A DNA stretch of 64,000 nt from Acanthopleura granulata. Lineage: Eukaryota; Mollusca; Polyplacophora; Chitonida; Chitonidae. Below are positions 12,000 through 25,496 of this stretch, piece by piece. The notes below the pieces were generated by a model. That model made no database searches. It saw only the letters and a program-made list of their open reading frames with translations, and was not told the DNA's origin. Both the position numbers and the translations under genes were made by a program. The stretch's first letter is position 1, and each line of letters begins with the position of its first letter. Where the stretch lies: assembly GCA_016165875.1 (NCBI GenBank), contig JABBOT010000005.1:21846520-21910519 (forward strand), written 5' to 3'.

Positions 12000-14900
12000 A
12001 GGACATGATTTTCTGATGTCAAATGCTTCGTGATCTAAAAAACAAATTGAAATGTTGTTATGGAACGCAGTTTTTCTGCTGCGTTACCTTTTTGTCTGAT
12101 GTTGTATCAGACAAAAGCACATACATGTACATATATGCTGTCACCATTCACTGACCTGAAAGTCAGAAAACACTATACTCTCAAATGAGGGTACTTGATT
12201 TCTTTTCCTCTTGTTCTGAACATTATATCATTTGCTAAAGAAATTTCAGGATTTGCCATGAAACTACAACTTTTGGGGAAACAACACAGTTCCCAAGGTA
12301 ATTGGCCATGCTGCTGTTTTCATGGTGGAACTTCGATGTCTTTCCAACAAAATTTCCTTACTTGATGTCTTGCACATGGCGCTGATACTGTACAGGAATA
12401 TCTTCTTGTGGCATGAGGCTGACTGTGTGAAAACAACCAAATATTGTTTTTAAGGACTCTTCAGCTATACTGTATTAGTGGTGTCGTATGTCTCAAGTCT
12501 GTTTCCATAGTGATTGCTGTAATGATGTAATTCTGAACTGGTTTTTCTGATAATTAACAGTGAGGTAGTGTGTTTGTAATGTAGACCTTTAAAGCTTGCA
12601 TGTTGACGTACATAATGTACATTTACCACCCTGTCTAATGTACATAAAATGTATTGTGTCTGGACCCATGTTATCAGCTATTAAATACACAATGAATCAT
12701 TTGCTCCTGGAAACATTAATGATCTGTAAGTTAGCGAGCATGATAACTGTGTTTGTCATAAACTGCCCTGGGATGAAATTATTGTGTCACTTCATTATGA
12801 TATTGTACTTGCTGCACAGTATACACCATAATGTTTTCTAGCGTACCACTGATCTCCTTACAGTCTCTCCACAATGGGGAAGTGGCCTAGTTTTTAGCCC
12901 TATGGGGTGGTCTCAGTGTGAAGCAGAACCTGGAGTCATTGTCATGTCCAACAATTGACTCTGATGCAACATCTACATTGTTACAGCCCATCAGTTTCTA
13001 CATCATTTTGTCTTTGATTAATTAGCAGTGATGGAACCTGTCAGTGGAGTCAGGACTCCTGCTGTTGGGCTTTTGATGGGTTCCCAGTAAGAAGACTTGT
13101 TTCAGCATACAAGTATATGACCCCTGCATGTAGTATACTTGTATGTAATATGTAAGTGTAAAAATCTTCAGACTGTATTGGCTTCATCACCAGATTAATC
13201 TGTGATTTATAAATATATTATGAAGTATAAATTAAGCTATGGTGAATGAAAAGATCATTAAAAACTACCTGAAAATATTTCCACTGATGTTTTCTTTCAC
13301 CAAATTAAATGCAGTCAAATGTTTTGATTGTATGATGGCTTTTATGGACCATACCGATAATGTGTGTCAACCATGACATCACAAAACTATTTGTACACCT
13401 TTGTTCAGCTCTGAATATAGCTCATATGAACTGAACTCCTGTAATGTGTCACTGTGTATATAAAAGCTAATATGATATTTAAGTTCTGCCTTAGGGTGAG
13501 AAAGAGGTCAGCGTGACATCACAGTTGACATCAATATGGCCCATAAAACCCACCATACAGTCAAAGCATTTGACTGCATTTAATTTGGAAAAAAAAAAGA
13601 GGTGAAAAAATCAGTGACGATATATTCGGATACAGTTTATAATGGTCATTTCACTCACCGTGACTTCATTTTTACCAGGTCTTTTTCTTTGAAACAAGCG
13701 AAATTCTGAATGTTGTGTATCTTTCACAGGCAGCTGGTAGGTGGCGATGCAGGCATAAGGAACACCTGATGGCATAGGCCTGCATGTAGATCTCATCTGA
13801 CATTGTGCTGTGGAAGCTCATATTTACGGTGCAGCCATAGAAGGTAACATATATAACCTCTTCATATGAATGTTCACTTCAATGGCGTTTATCTTTTCAG
13901 TGAAGACTATAAAATATTCACTGTAAGTGTGTCAGCAGTCTGTGAAATTAACTTTTAGGGAAGTGGAACAGTGCCGAAGCATACTTGCCAAACTGCCATC
14001 TGAATCTGGACTTGAACCCTGACCTCATTCACTTAGAGTGAAAATGAGTGACTTCAGTAGGATTAGTACTGTAGACATTGATGAATGAGATTAACTGTTC
14101 TAATATGGGTGTAGCTGGGTTTGAGTATTTGTTGAGGCACAGGGGATATTTAACTCATAAATCATTGTCATATAGCAGAATTGTTCTTCAGTAAAGTTCT
14201 CCAATCAAATCTTAGTGTATAAATTATTTGAAGTATAAAACGGATACAGTGTAGAGTGACATATTATAGTGTATATTTCTTTAAGTATGTGTAGAAAAAT
14301 GTGGAACAAAATTTATTGGTGTGCATTTACTGAATTGCTCAGAGGACCTGCCATCATCTTTTGTATCAATCACAGGCGTTGCTTTAAATTTAATACTTCT
14401 AATGTACAAGCATATTTATGACAGACTGAAACGTTCTCATAACACATCTACAGTATTTTGCCAAGCCAATTTGTCTTGCTCTTCTGACATGAAACATACT
14501 CAAACTGTCAGCTGTGTAGACATTTCCATTTGTTTGTATCATTTACATGGACCCTTAAATCCATCTTTACATGTAATCTAATAAACCCACATGTAGACTC
14601 CAGTTCTTGCATCTAATATCCTCCTATAAGCTGTAGAAAGGCAATTTTGATGTAGTCATAACCATTTGTCTGTACTTCGTTGTTTCTCAGATAAGTACAC
14701 GTTCAGTGTGTCTGATGGACCTGGATCATTTGATCGATGTGTTCTATCTTGTGTTCACTTCTCTCTTGGAGACTGCAGGCTTCAGTTACGACCATACTTC
14801 AGAGTGTACAATTGTACTTTGGTCCTGTATATGGAAACATGAATTTTCAGAGAAAAAAATATGTACTATGTTTTCATGTACCAGTAGTCCGTTAGAAATA

Positions 14901-15900
14901 AATTTTGCAATCAACCAGTGAAATTCAAAACGATGGCTTTAATTCCTTGCTTTCTCCATTGTCTGTTACTGCTATAACTTTAAGGAAGACACTGCAAACA
15001 GTGGATATGCAGTAATATGATATAACCCCAAGAAGTACAGGTGAATGCACTAAAAAAATCTGTCCTTGTAGATTTATTAAGTTCTGACTTATTCTTGAGG
15101 CATATATATTTTATGAAGAACCACAAAACAAGCTCAGAGGACAAAAAGACTTACGGCTCTCAAAATGTTTTCCAATTTTTACACGGTAGTATTCAGTGGT
15201 GTGGGCAGGCAGTAGCCATGGTAACTTACCCAGTATTAGTTCCTTTCAAACTCCGATAGCATGCCTGTAGCTAAATTTAATTATCAGTGAAATGTAGACG
15301 TTTCATGCCAATCATGTCTGCCAGGTGTGAAGGCTACCTTTTCAGCTTTGAGTAATACTGTAAAGGTGTGATTGTAATTTCTCCTTCCATCATCAGATAG
15401 GCGACATCCTCAGACTGCCTACACTCTAGGTGTAGAGTACATCACGTTTGAGCTCTGTACACCCATCTAGTACTACATGTTGTGTTCTGTCTATAATTTC
15501 CAAGGGAGAGAGAGGGACAAAATGGATTGGTTTCTTTGCCATAGCCAGAATTGGTCCTGAGTTATTATCATAGACAGCCGCATCCAGTCCTCTCTCCATC
15601 TAGCCAGCCATTTTATTGAAAACAACATATATCTACGTTTACCAACATCCACTTAATAGTCATGGTGAAGAACTCTGTTGACTTTGTTTGATGCTTGTTG
15701 TTTTTCTCAGCTGTGGCTATAATGTGTTGAGTGCATTGGAAATTTACATCATACTTTTTCTGATGTACACATAGGTAAACATCGAATGTCCTGTGATAGT
15801 CGAAAATGGCTTGTGGTCAGTGGATAGTGGAGAAATGCTAACCATCCACATCCTCATCCTTGAGAAAGATATGGCTGAACACCATTGAGATCGGAGGGTG
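12000..15900. other. Gene-free stretch, probably intron or upstream flank
   Basis: Between the minisatellite and the first coding exon of the TRMT9B-like gene no exon was supported. Short open frames occur by chance. The last 150 bases before 15966 are richer in GC and are probably 5' untranslated exon of that gene. Confidence 0.4.
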
Positions 15901-15965
15901 CAGGCAGCTGCTTGTGCCCAGCACTGAGGACATTATGATGGTCATCAGGTGACACAGCCACCAAG

Positions 15966-18900
15966 ATGGCTGCTCGGGCTCTCCCAGAAGACCTACTGGA
16001 GCTGGAGAGACGGCACGTGTCTGAAGTGTATGATCAGATAGCTGCTCACTTCACGGACATCAGGCACAAGGCCTGGCCCAAAGTCCGTCAGTTCCTCAAG
16101 GAGCTAGAGCCAGGCTCATTGGTGGCCGATGTAGGTAGGTGGCTTGGTGAAGCTTGACAGCTTGGTGGTGGTTATCTGGCTGTTTAAGGTTTAACAAGGA
16201 TGAGGGAAAAAAATGTTTTCTAGAAAAGACTTTGCAGTGTTGCAGGAAATGTAGTTATCAGCATTTTTATAATGTACCATCAGATTTTTACACCTGATTG
16301 AATGAGTGAATAATGAGGGCTTAACACCACATGTATAATTAACATTTGTAAATTTGTGTTTATTAAAATGAGTTGTAAATGTCACACAAGAAAAAGACAT
16401 ATTTTGCTCTAAGTAGAAAGAAAAGAATGTTATGCTGATACATTTCACCATTGATTTGTAAACATTGGTTGAGTATAAAGTTGACATTGATCTTGGAAAG
16501 TACATACATGTATGGATAGGAAATACATAATGAGGTGAGGAAACTAACTAACATCTACATAACTGCTTGAAATCTGGGTTTTTGTCATTCATCGGAAACA
16601 GATATGAACTTTTTTGGAGACCCAATTTGTTAATGATGGTGATGTGTTTTGTATCCCTCTGTGTGTTATAGGCTGTGGTAATGGAAGATACCTACATATC
16701 AACAAAAGGATATACAAACTTGGATCTGATCTTTGCGAAGGCCTGGTGAACATCGCTAACCAGAGGGGTTATAATGCTATGGTGGCCGATAACCTCAGGC
16801 TTCCATATCGGGACGGAGTATTTGACGCAGCCATTTCTGTCGCTGTCATTCATCACTTTGCCACAGTTGATCGGCGGGTGCAGGCGTTAAGGGAACTCGC
16901 CCGAATCATTCGTCCAGGGGGCAAGATCATGATATGTGTGTGGGCCTTTGAGCAGAAACACTGCAGGGTACATTGAATTTCACTCCTGTTATTTTTCGAT
17001 CCAATTTCATTTAAAGTGGCAATTAATATTAAAATGATTCTTTTCAAATTTTCTTCTGATGATGTTTCCCCCATTGTTAACTTGAATTAGATATTCAATT
17101 TAACCTCCTTCAAGCTAGTCAGCAGACATCATTAAAGAAACCAATTAGGAATTGGATGAATCAGCCCTTTAATAGGAGAGTTTTAATTTTTTTGTAAATC
17201 TCAGTCATAACTCATGAAAGTACTAATGTAGTACTAATTCCATTTTATTGCGAAAATTGTTTGTACATGGAGCTTAAATCCATGCTGCATAAAGTAAAAC
17301 TTTATGACAAAAGTGCCTTTTAGGGTAGAAACCTTCAGCTCTAGTGACCATGATATACTTGAGTGTGTTGTGAAGGCCACTCAGTTCATAGACCTGGCAT
17401 GATAAATGCTTTTTCAAGAACATAGAGACCATAATGTGCATGCACTAATTATATTAATCTTTATTTCTAGTTCGATGGACAGGATGTTTTGGTTCCATGG
17501 AATAAACCAACAAAATTTCATCGCAGAAGGGGTAAGGAAAGGAAATTTTATGCTGTAATGTGCATAACAACAGTGAGGGTAGTCATATACCTAACACTAC
17601 GTTGCTAGTTTCACATGTATGGTGTCAGTGATAACATTATTGGCTTGATGCTCAGAGAATTCTTCCCCATCAACACCCTTATTATTCAGTATTTAGCTAT
17701 TTAACAGGTAAGTCTGACTCAGTCCAGCTTTCACTTGTTTGAATGCAGCTTTAAATCAAGAGGTTGCCCGGGCACTCAGATAGATTAGATAAGATTCTGC
17801 ATTTCCTTAGCTTTTCTAACTGATTATTATCATCAAGAAGTATGATATGCATTCTGATCATGCTCTGTTTATCTTGTCAAAAATAAATAGAAATACTATG
17901 ATACGACACTAAACTCAGGATTATCATCTCTATTCTTGAAGAGATTTGGGTTCTGACCAATACTGACTCATTAATGTAACTCTGGGACTACTTTCATGAA
18001 GCTCACTTAGTTAAATTAGGCCCTTCATAACAACTTATGACAATGTATATTGTGCAGATATGAAACGCACTTAGCCAAGGGCTACCTAATACTAAGTACG
18101 CTTCATGAAACTGGGGTTTGGTTGTTATTGAATAGAGACCAGGAAGGTTCATTTAATGTTTCAGCCACCAGCAAATCCTCGACAGGAACTGGCTCTGACT
18201 TCTCAAGTACAAGTTCTGTCAGTGAGGATGATGCAGCAGGGGAAGTCATGGACTCGGCCGCAACCAGTCAGAACCAGTCGAGCAAGAGTTCCAATGCCGG
18301 GATAACCTCTTCTGAACAGAGTCACCAGCAGAGTGGCTGCTTGGAAGTTACCAATTCTCATTTGTCTTCAAATGTAACAGTCAGTGGCAGCCTCTCAGAA
18401 GATCTGAAAGCACATCGAGCGAATGCTGATAATGGTATGTGTCAACACTCAGTGCAAGAATCTTCAACCAGTTGTAGACAGTGTGAGAATGTTTGCACTA
18501 GTTGTAGGTTAAAGGAGGCTCGTAGTTCAGGTAAAGCCACTCAGTTTAACACAAGGTGTGGTGTTTGTTCGAAGACTGCTGAATTTGATTCTTCAAGAGG
18601 CTGTGCGGGATTTCAAAAGCCACAGAGTCAGCCAGTTCGACCCTCGTCTTTACATCTCCTTCATCGACACACGGCAGACAGTAGTTCATCTCACGCTTGC
18701 CGAAGGCAAACCACCAATGCTCAACGAAGAAACATTCCAGTGAAAGTGGAGGCCGCACAACATATCACATCACGTCAGAACAAGACTGGTCCTTCCTTTA
18801 CAAAGGACAAAAAGCCTCCTCGTCATTGTGATTATGTACATAATCAGCGTGTCAGTCATTCCAGTGCAACGCAGATGCCTCAGTGTTCCTCACAGGACGA

Positions 18901-19963
18901 GAACAAAATGGTGCCCAGTTGTGGTAGGAACCTTTCCACCAATGGCAGGCCTCAGGATGGTATGCACAAAGCCAAGTCTTCATCACAAACGAAACAACCC
19001 AGTATTACAGATCATTTTTGTCATAAACAGCAGGCTGCTGCAGTATTTACCTTCTGTAAAAATGACAACCCACCCCAGCCACTCGCCACAGCAAAGCAAG
19101 AGCCATCAGTCTTTTACAAACTCAAAACTTTGATCATGGGAAAGTCCAAAAGCCTGGATAATGATTCTGATTCAGATGCAAAAACTTCTCGAGACAAGTT
19201 GCTGTCATCAGTGTGGCATGACTACTACAAAAGATGCGTAAAGGACATGGAAGAGGATTTACAGAGCTTTAAATCATTCTGCAGTCTGACCAAGGCCCAG
19301 CAGCCACAAGATGTCCTTGTTCGGGAATTTATTGTGAGGGAATTTCCTCACAGCAGCCAGTTGAAAGGAAGTTTAAGTTGTGTCGATGATTCTTGTGTGC
19401 CTGTGGGTAGAAAATCACACCAGAAAGGCCAGAATGGTTGCATGGTAGATATTTCTAGTGCAGTTCATGCTAATGGAACCCACATCAAATCAGTGCCTGA
19501 GAAGACTGGATGTTTGGATGATAATGGGAATCCATGCAGACCCTCCCCGAGTACTCTCGAGCCCAGAAGCAGTCAAGCCACACAGTTATTAATGAACAGA
19601 AGAAAGGACGCCAGGGAAGAAAGTTCCAGCTTTTGTGAACAAAGGAAGAGTATATCTTACCCCACTGGGAATCGTGTTAATCATGTGTCAGGTGCAACAT
19701 CTAGTGTGGATGAGGTGTTTGAAGACTTTGCCACCAGCATGTCAGCCTGTCTGACCAACCTATCCAGGAAGGAATCAGGGGAAACTTTAGGAACATCCCC
19801 AGCAGTTGCTCAGGGCACCTCCTGTCAGCGGTATTATCATGTGTTCAGAGAGGGCGAACTGGAAGAGCTTATCAGAGCGCATGTGCCTATTTTAAACATT
19901 GTTAACTCGTATTTTGATCACGCTAACTGGTGCCTTATTGCTGAGAAAATAAGCTCACTTTAA
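15966..19963 (+). CDS. TRMT9B: TRMT9B-like SAM-dependent tRNA methyltransferase
   Basis: Four coding exons (15966-16134, 16672-16967, 17471-17531, 18165-19963) join in phase to 774 residues and a TAA. The start ATG has context AAGATGGCT. Residues 54-63 form SAM-binding motif I (ADVGCGNGRY), split by intron 1. The fold continues with VADNLRLPYRDG, FDAAISVAVIHHF and PGGKIMICVWAFEQ, as in Trm9/ALKBH8. Exon 3 encodes the family marker QDVLVPW. Exon 4 is a single 1.8-kb exon: Ser-rich and probably disordered, with a Cys cluster at about residues 279-315, then the C-terminal marker YYHVFREGEL near residue 731 and a final NWCLIAEK. Trm9 and ALKBH8 methylate wobble-uridine modifications in tRNA. TRMT9B is the animal paralog with a long insert, and its fly homolog restrains synapse growth. 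Substrate here is not shown by the sequence. The protein is longer than human TRMT9B because of the Ser-rich insert. Confidence 0.87.
17984..18116. mobile_element. Fold-back MITE (TTTCATGAAGC family), copy in TRMT9B intron 3
   Basis: The ends are inverted repeats: CTTTCATGAAGCTCACTTAG on the left, and AAGTACGCTTCATGAAACTGG on the right read as its complement. The element ends 48 bases before exon 4 of the TRMT9B-like gene at 18165. It belongs with the copies at 42597, 47934 and 57749. Confidence 0.7.
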
Positions 19964-22200
19964 CCTGTGTTAAGGATGCCATTCCTTCTTACAAAAAGTT
20001 TACAAGTGATGAAGTTCAACGAATTTGTATTACATTTGTACTGGTATAATAGAGGATATACAAAAATTAATTAATGAATTTTTGAGGTAGTAGAAATTTA
20101 CAGATAGCCTTTGAGCGTGGAAATGAAATAGACACTTAAATTTAATTAAGGCTTTGTCGTAAAAAAGTAAGTGTTGATATTATTTATCTGTGTATGAATA
20201 GTTTTAATATGTAAAAAGCTTTACATGTTTTTTAATATTCATCACCTTGTCCTTAGAATTGAGCGATTTGTCCCACATTTGAGTATGTTTACATGGGTTT
20301 TTATTGTTTATGTTGAAGTTATGCCAACAGTTTTACGATATTGGTCAGGTATATGTGTCCATGTGTGGCTTTTACCATTACAACTCTCGATTATAATTTT
20401 GGTGTACATTGTACATGCATGCATGCGCCTATGGGTAAATATGACCCAGGGATGCTGCAGTCTTCCCATGATATTTTTGAAGTGCCTCCGCCAGAAAAAT
20501 TTCCAGTCATCAATAAGAAACAATCATTGTGTTGGGCACCCTTATATACTTTTTATGTACTTTGACATTGCAAAGATACAACTGGGAGTTTGTGCTCCAG
20601 TGGCACAAAGTTAAACCAGTGTGTGGTAATTAATTGCTGATTTAACTGGACTCAAGTTAGTGGGGCTATGTTCATCCGAACACTGAATGAAAATATGACT
20701 ATTTCATAATGAGGATCTAGACTATGAGCTTTATCAAATGCAATAATAACATGAAATAACCCATGTCTGACACATGGGAACACAGCTTCAAACAGGTTCT
20801 AACTATAAACTACATCCTTCATTCATGTAAAGTGTAGAGTTTGTACCAGGCGATAAGCCAATGGCCACAAGATCTCAAACCTTGAACTCAGTTCATCTAA
20901 AACATTAAGTGGGGAAGGTTGTCAGGTACCTGGGTAAGAATGACGCTTTACTCAGAGAATTGAAATGGGAATTCTGGAGTACAACAACCGCTTGAATAAT
21001 CCTAAGAGCAGGGATATTTGTGTTGTCTGATTGTTGCCTTGGCCTGTTCAGTGCTTTCATGAAGTTCTCTCAATTGAACTGTGTATGAAGTGCCTATGTA
21101 GCTGTTCTAATATACCGTGTAATAGACATTGTGCTTTTAGTTAATGCTCCTTGTGGGTGGTTGTCTTGCTCTGTTTGGCCAGTACTATGTGTTTTACATT
21201 GTGACACAAGCATGACAATGCATCAGATAATGTGGAAAGTGCATGTAACAAAAAACCATGTGTTGTAGCCTAGACATATTATAAATAAGTTATGGTGTGC
21301 ATTTCTGTGTACTTGAACACAGTGTGTCTCTTGTTGAAAGAATGTATGATTGGTTTTATTTTTTCATTATTTCGTTATCAAGTTGTGTGTTGCAGTATCA
21401 GTGAGCTGTAGTATGAGTCACTAAGATGTACTATCAGTGAATATCTCACATGTGTGTATACATGAACATACTTACTGTCAGTATAAACATTTGGTTTGAC
21501 GTAGAGCACCTAATAATCTGCCATACAATGTTCCTGTAAACCAACCATCTCAGAACCATTGATGTATATGTGCTAGAACATATATATATAAATATATGCA
21601 CGTATGTTTACTACCGTGGAAAATCTGGCTTAGATCTGGAATTTTCACCATAGCTTTGTTCTTTTTTTTTTTCTGTGCCTTTTGACTTCATAACAAATTT
21701 TTATTTTATTTTATTGTAATTCTTTTAATACTTAGTCATATTCTTCTGTTCTTAGTAGTAGGAATCTCAATATCACGAATGTACATTTATATAGGTTGTT
21801 TAAATATTATTATATGTTTAGGTACCTGTATTACTTTTTATGTGCTAGATATTTTATATTGATATTAATTATTATTCCATTATTGATATTGTTCCGTTCC
21901 AGTATTTGAGTATGTGTATTTATGTGTATACATGCTGTGCTTGTTTGAGCAAAGTCCAAAGTTTATAAGCTGAAAAAAGGTAATGAACAATTCTCATGAT
22001 CCCTTGAAAGTTTTATGTATTTAAAGATTTGGAATTTCTTATTCTGGCTAAGATGTGACGATAAGCGCACAGGAGGTTGTTATTGATGTCATTTCATGTT
22101 GTGTAACCTGATTTAGCTGTTTTGACAACCATACATTTTCCTGGCTGTAACGGTAAATGTCCAGGCGAGTCTAATTTCGTTGATTTATTGAGTGTGTGTG
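19964..22200 (+). other. Probable TRMT9B 3' untranslated region and downstream flank
   Basis: No coding sequence was supported. The stretch is AT-rich with TATATATA near 21580. I did not find a convincing canonical polyadenylation signal soon after the stop, so the 3' end of the transcript is not placed. Confidence 0.4.
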
Positions 22201-23459
22201 TAATCACTGGATTTGTAGGTCGTATTGGCCAAGTTGAGAGCTGTATTGGCTGAGGTAAAGAGTGCAGTGATGATGATGCATCGTGAGTATGATGTTACAG
22301 AGGAGAAAAGCATACAGGTACATGCTCCAGGGCACATTCTCGCTGTACCAGAGCCCTTGATCTCTTCAGCATGTTTGGGGTTGACTCTGGCATCTTTGAC
22401 GGGTAATTCAAATTCAGTTCATACACATGGAGCACTTTTCAACCAGTGAAATGTCCGAACAAAGCTGTTGTGCCCAGTGGAAGAGCCCATCTGAAGTGTG
22501 CCAAACTACTTGATGCGTCCATTTCACTCAAGGATTCTGCCCTGCAACAAGGCAAAAGACAACTCTTGATATTGTGAAAGTGACTACAGCATGGTGTTCA
22601 ATTACAGAAGAAATGTAGCCATCCTAAGGCAGTATTCAGATCATAACATATACACTCAGTTAATATAAATGTTGTTAATCATGTGTTCTTACATTACCTA
22701 ATTAGTATGAGACTTAAGGTTTCCTTCCAACCAATACATGTACAAAGGCAATGCAAAACAATTGATTAATAATTGACATGCCGTATAGTGGATGTGACCT
22801 ATATAAATTGTCTACAGACTTTACGAAACTAATGTAGCGCAGAGAAGGCCATGTGCTGCTTATCTCACCATAACAGTTACTGTCTAGGTTTTAATGATAC
22901 AGTTGAGAGCATTTGTCTCTTTGTCTGCCTGTCATGCTTGCCTTGCATCTCTACAAAAGCAAAAGTGCCTTTTGTTTTTCCATTGTCCATACTACCATCT
23001 ACCTGGAATAAATGTGTTAGATTACTTTGTAGGCGATGTTTGAAACATTGTGCGTGCAAATGAAAAGTATGTCCCTGTTTCTATCAATGCAGTCAGGTTT
23101 GTAATGCTGTACCTTGATAAACAGGACCAGTGATTTCCCAAGAACACCCAGATATTGTGCCAGTGATACTATAACATTTGCTGTTTGCTGTTTAATATTA
23201 TACCTGTAACTGATCCATTGCATCAGGAGGTCAATCATTTTCTGATGAAATATTCAATACACATTTGTAATTTTATACAGGCATGCTAGGCTTCACAGAT
23301 GAACATGTAATTTTGATGAAGGCCAGTGTTGATCATGGTATTACCAAGATATATAGTAAGCATGCCAAGGAAGCATGGCATATCTGTGTAATATACACTG
23401 ACAAGCTCTGATTACAATCTAAACTGCTGGTACATTCATCTGCCTGCTTGATATTAGAA

Positions 23460-24595
23460 TATATTGCATAGTAGAATAGAGCAGGTGGCCAAACAATTCT
23501 AGCTTGACACATGACAGATGGACCAGTTCAGTTCAGTGTTTAGTGTACTGTTTTGGTAGTACACAAATATGGCCAGTAGCAAGTAGATCTAATTTGATAC
23601 AACTGAATCATATCACTAGACATGTACATATAGTGTGCCAGTTTGGTAGTACACAAGATGGCCAGTAGTAGGTAACTCTAGTTTGAATGCAACTCTACCT
23701 GTTTACTGGCGTGGTACTAGATGGCCTATGGCTAAATAGATACACGTGCAAAAGGTATTTTGACTGAGTGTGCCAGTTTCATGGACAGACAGGTTCTGTA
23801 GACAGTAGATTTCCCAATTATGGGTGTACTTTGACAGTATTAAAGTAGGCCAAATCCATCGACAGCAAATTACCCATTTGACACCAGATGGCCCAGCCTG
23901 AAGTGAATGTACTTTGACAGTAAGTAGGCAAGTTCATTAAACGTTCTGTGTGGCAGATTCAAATTATTCATCCGTTTACACTAGATGGCTAGTGGTCAAG
24001 TTCACGTTCTTTGATATCCATTGGCCCAGTTCATGAGCTCACTTCACATCTAGTATGCCATTTTTGTAATAGACAGCTGATAGCATCTAGATCTGATTTA
24101 ACAACAAGTGGTCCAGTAATTATTTAGTGTGGTGTTAAATTACTGATGGTAAGGAGCTGTTTTTTTGACAGCAGTTGGTCAATTCCACTAAACACCAAGT
24201 TTGGTAGATACATGTAGCTTTGTAGCAAGAGGATCTAAATGGAGAGAAACTGGCCCAGTTATTCTGCCAGTTTTGTGCAAGATGACTGGTAGCAAGAAGA
24301 TGGAACTGACCCAGTTCACTCAGGCAGCTAGGGTGTGCCTGCTCAATGCTAGATGACTTTGTAGCAAGTGGATTAACATGGACAGCATTTGGGCCAGTTT
24401 ACTAGATAGGTAGAGTGCAACTGACAGCAGAAAGTGTGTCTATTTTAACAACAATTAAGCCAGTTCCCTAGCATCTAGTGTGTAAATACTTTTAGAACCA
24501 GTAGTTTAGTTTACAGTTAATAGGCCAGTTTGTATGTAGCTCACTTCAGAAGATGTATCATGAGCGAATATTAGGTTAACAGTTATTAGGTTGGA
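23460..24595. repeat. Highly diverged tandem-like block
   Basis: The phrases GTGCCAGTTTGGTAGTACAC, GATGGCCAGTAG, GCAAGTAGATCTAATTTGA and GGCCCAGTT recur in loose order for about 1.1 kb. The block leads directly into the clean 62-bp array at 24596. It looks like an old, decayed tandem array that shares the CCAGT and GGTAGT words of the younger array. Confidence 0.5.
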
Positions 24596-25025
24596 AACCA
24601 CTCAACCAGTATATTGGTAGAGGAGTAGGCCTGTTATAGGGACCACCACAGTGTTAAGACCCAGTGGACCAGTATATTGGTAGTCAATAGGCCAGTTATA
24701 GGGACCACCACTATGTGGAGACCCAGTGGACCAGTATATTGGTAGTCAATAGGCCAGTTATAGGGACCACCACTATGTTGAGACCCAGTGGACCAGTATA
24801 TTGGTAGTCAATAGGCCAGTTATAGGGACCACCACTATGTTGAGACCCAGTGGACCAGTATATTGGTAGTCAATAGGCCAGTTATAGGGACCACCACTAT
24901 GTTGAGACCCAGTGGACCAGTATACTGGTAGTCAGTAGGCCAGTTATAGGGACCACCACAGTGTTAAGATCCAGTGGATGAGTAAATTGGTAGTGAGTGG
25001 GCCAGTTATAGGGACCACTCACTGG
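24596..25025 (+). repeat. 62-bp satellite-like tandem array
   Basis: About seven copies of a 62-bp unit are present. Unit starts (AGACCCAGTGGACCAGTATA type) fall at 24657, 24719, 24781, 24843, 24905 and 24967, exactly 62 apart, with a partial first copy from 24596. The inner four copies are almost identical and the outer copies are diverged, which is the usual pattern of array turnover from the middle. Confidence 0.92.
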
Positions 25026-25438
25026 TAAGGTCATTCCAAGCGTTATTTTAATACAAAGTTGCCTCAACAATGTAGGAAAAGTAATACTAGCTATTGTTGC
25101 CGTTTTTAGCCCTACAAGGCACTGTGCATGTCTGGGAGCTTATGCGAAAGGGTCTGTTAATGAAAGTCATAAGGACAAATGTCCAAGTCCAGCATTTTTA
25201 CGTCCAACTATACACTGAATATATACACAGTACCAATGTGTTTGATACCAGGTTTGCTTTCTGTAGTGGTAGATGTTAATTCTTATTTAAACAAGTGACT
25301 GCTGTTAGCAGCATAGTGTTGGAGATCTATAATAGGAAGGTTTATGAAGGATTATGCCATCCATGCTGTGGTATACGTTTAATAAAGAGGTAGTGAAAGT
25401 ATTTGTTTCTGATTCAGGTCATTTTGTTACCAGATTAC

Positions 25439-25496
25439 CATAATTATGAGTTTCTGTATCAATCCACAGAGGGTCCGAGCTGGTTGCGGTTGCCAT
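25439..25496 (-). other. Candidate first coding exon of an unidentified minus-strand gene
   Basis: Reading on -, an ATG at 25496 in the context CAAGATGGCAACC opens 19 codons (MATATSSDPLWIDTETHNY) and ends at a donor G|gtaatc. Codon composition and the start context resemble those of the proven genes here. CpG-rich DNA lies upstream at 25600-26020. I could not find the next exon with confidence between 20000 and 25400, and the peptide is not recognised. It may be chance. Confidence 0.3.

Noticed and set aside
18050..18164. Start of a 637-codon frame upstream of TRMT9B exon 4
   Set aside because: These codons come from a MITE and intron sequence. The acceptor at 18164 and matching phase with exon 3 show the true exon begins at 18165.
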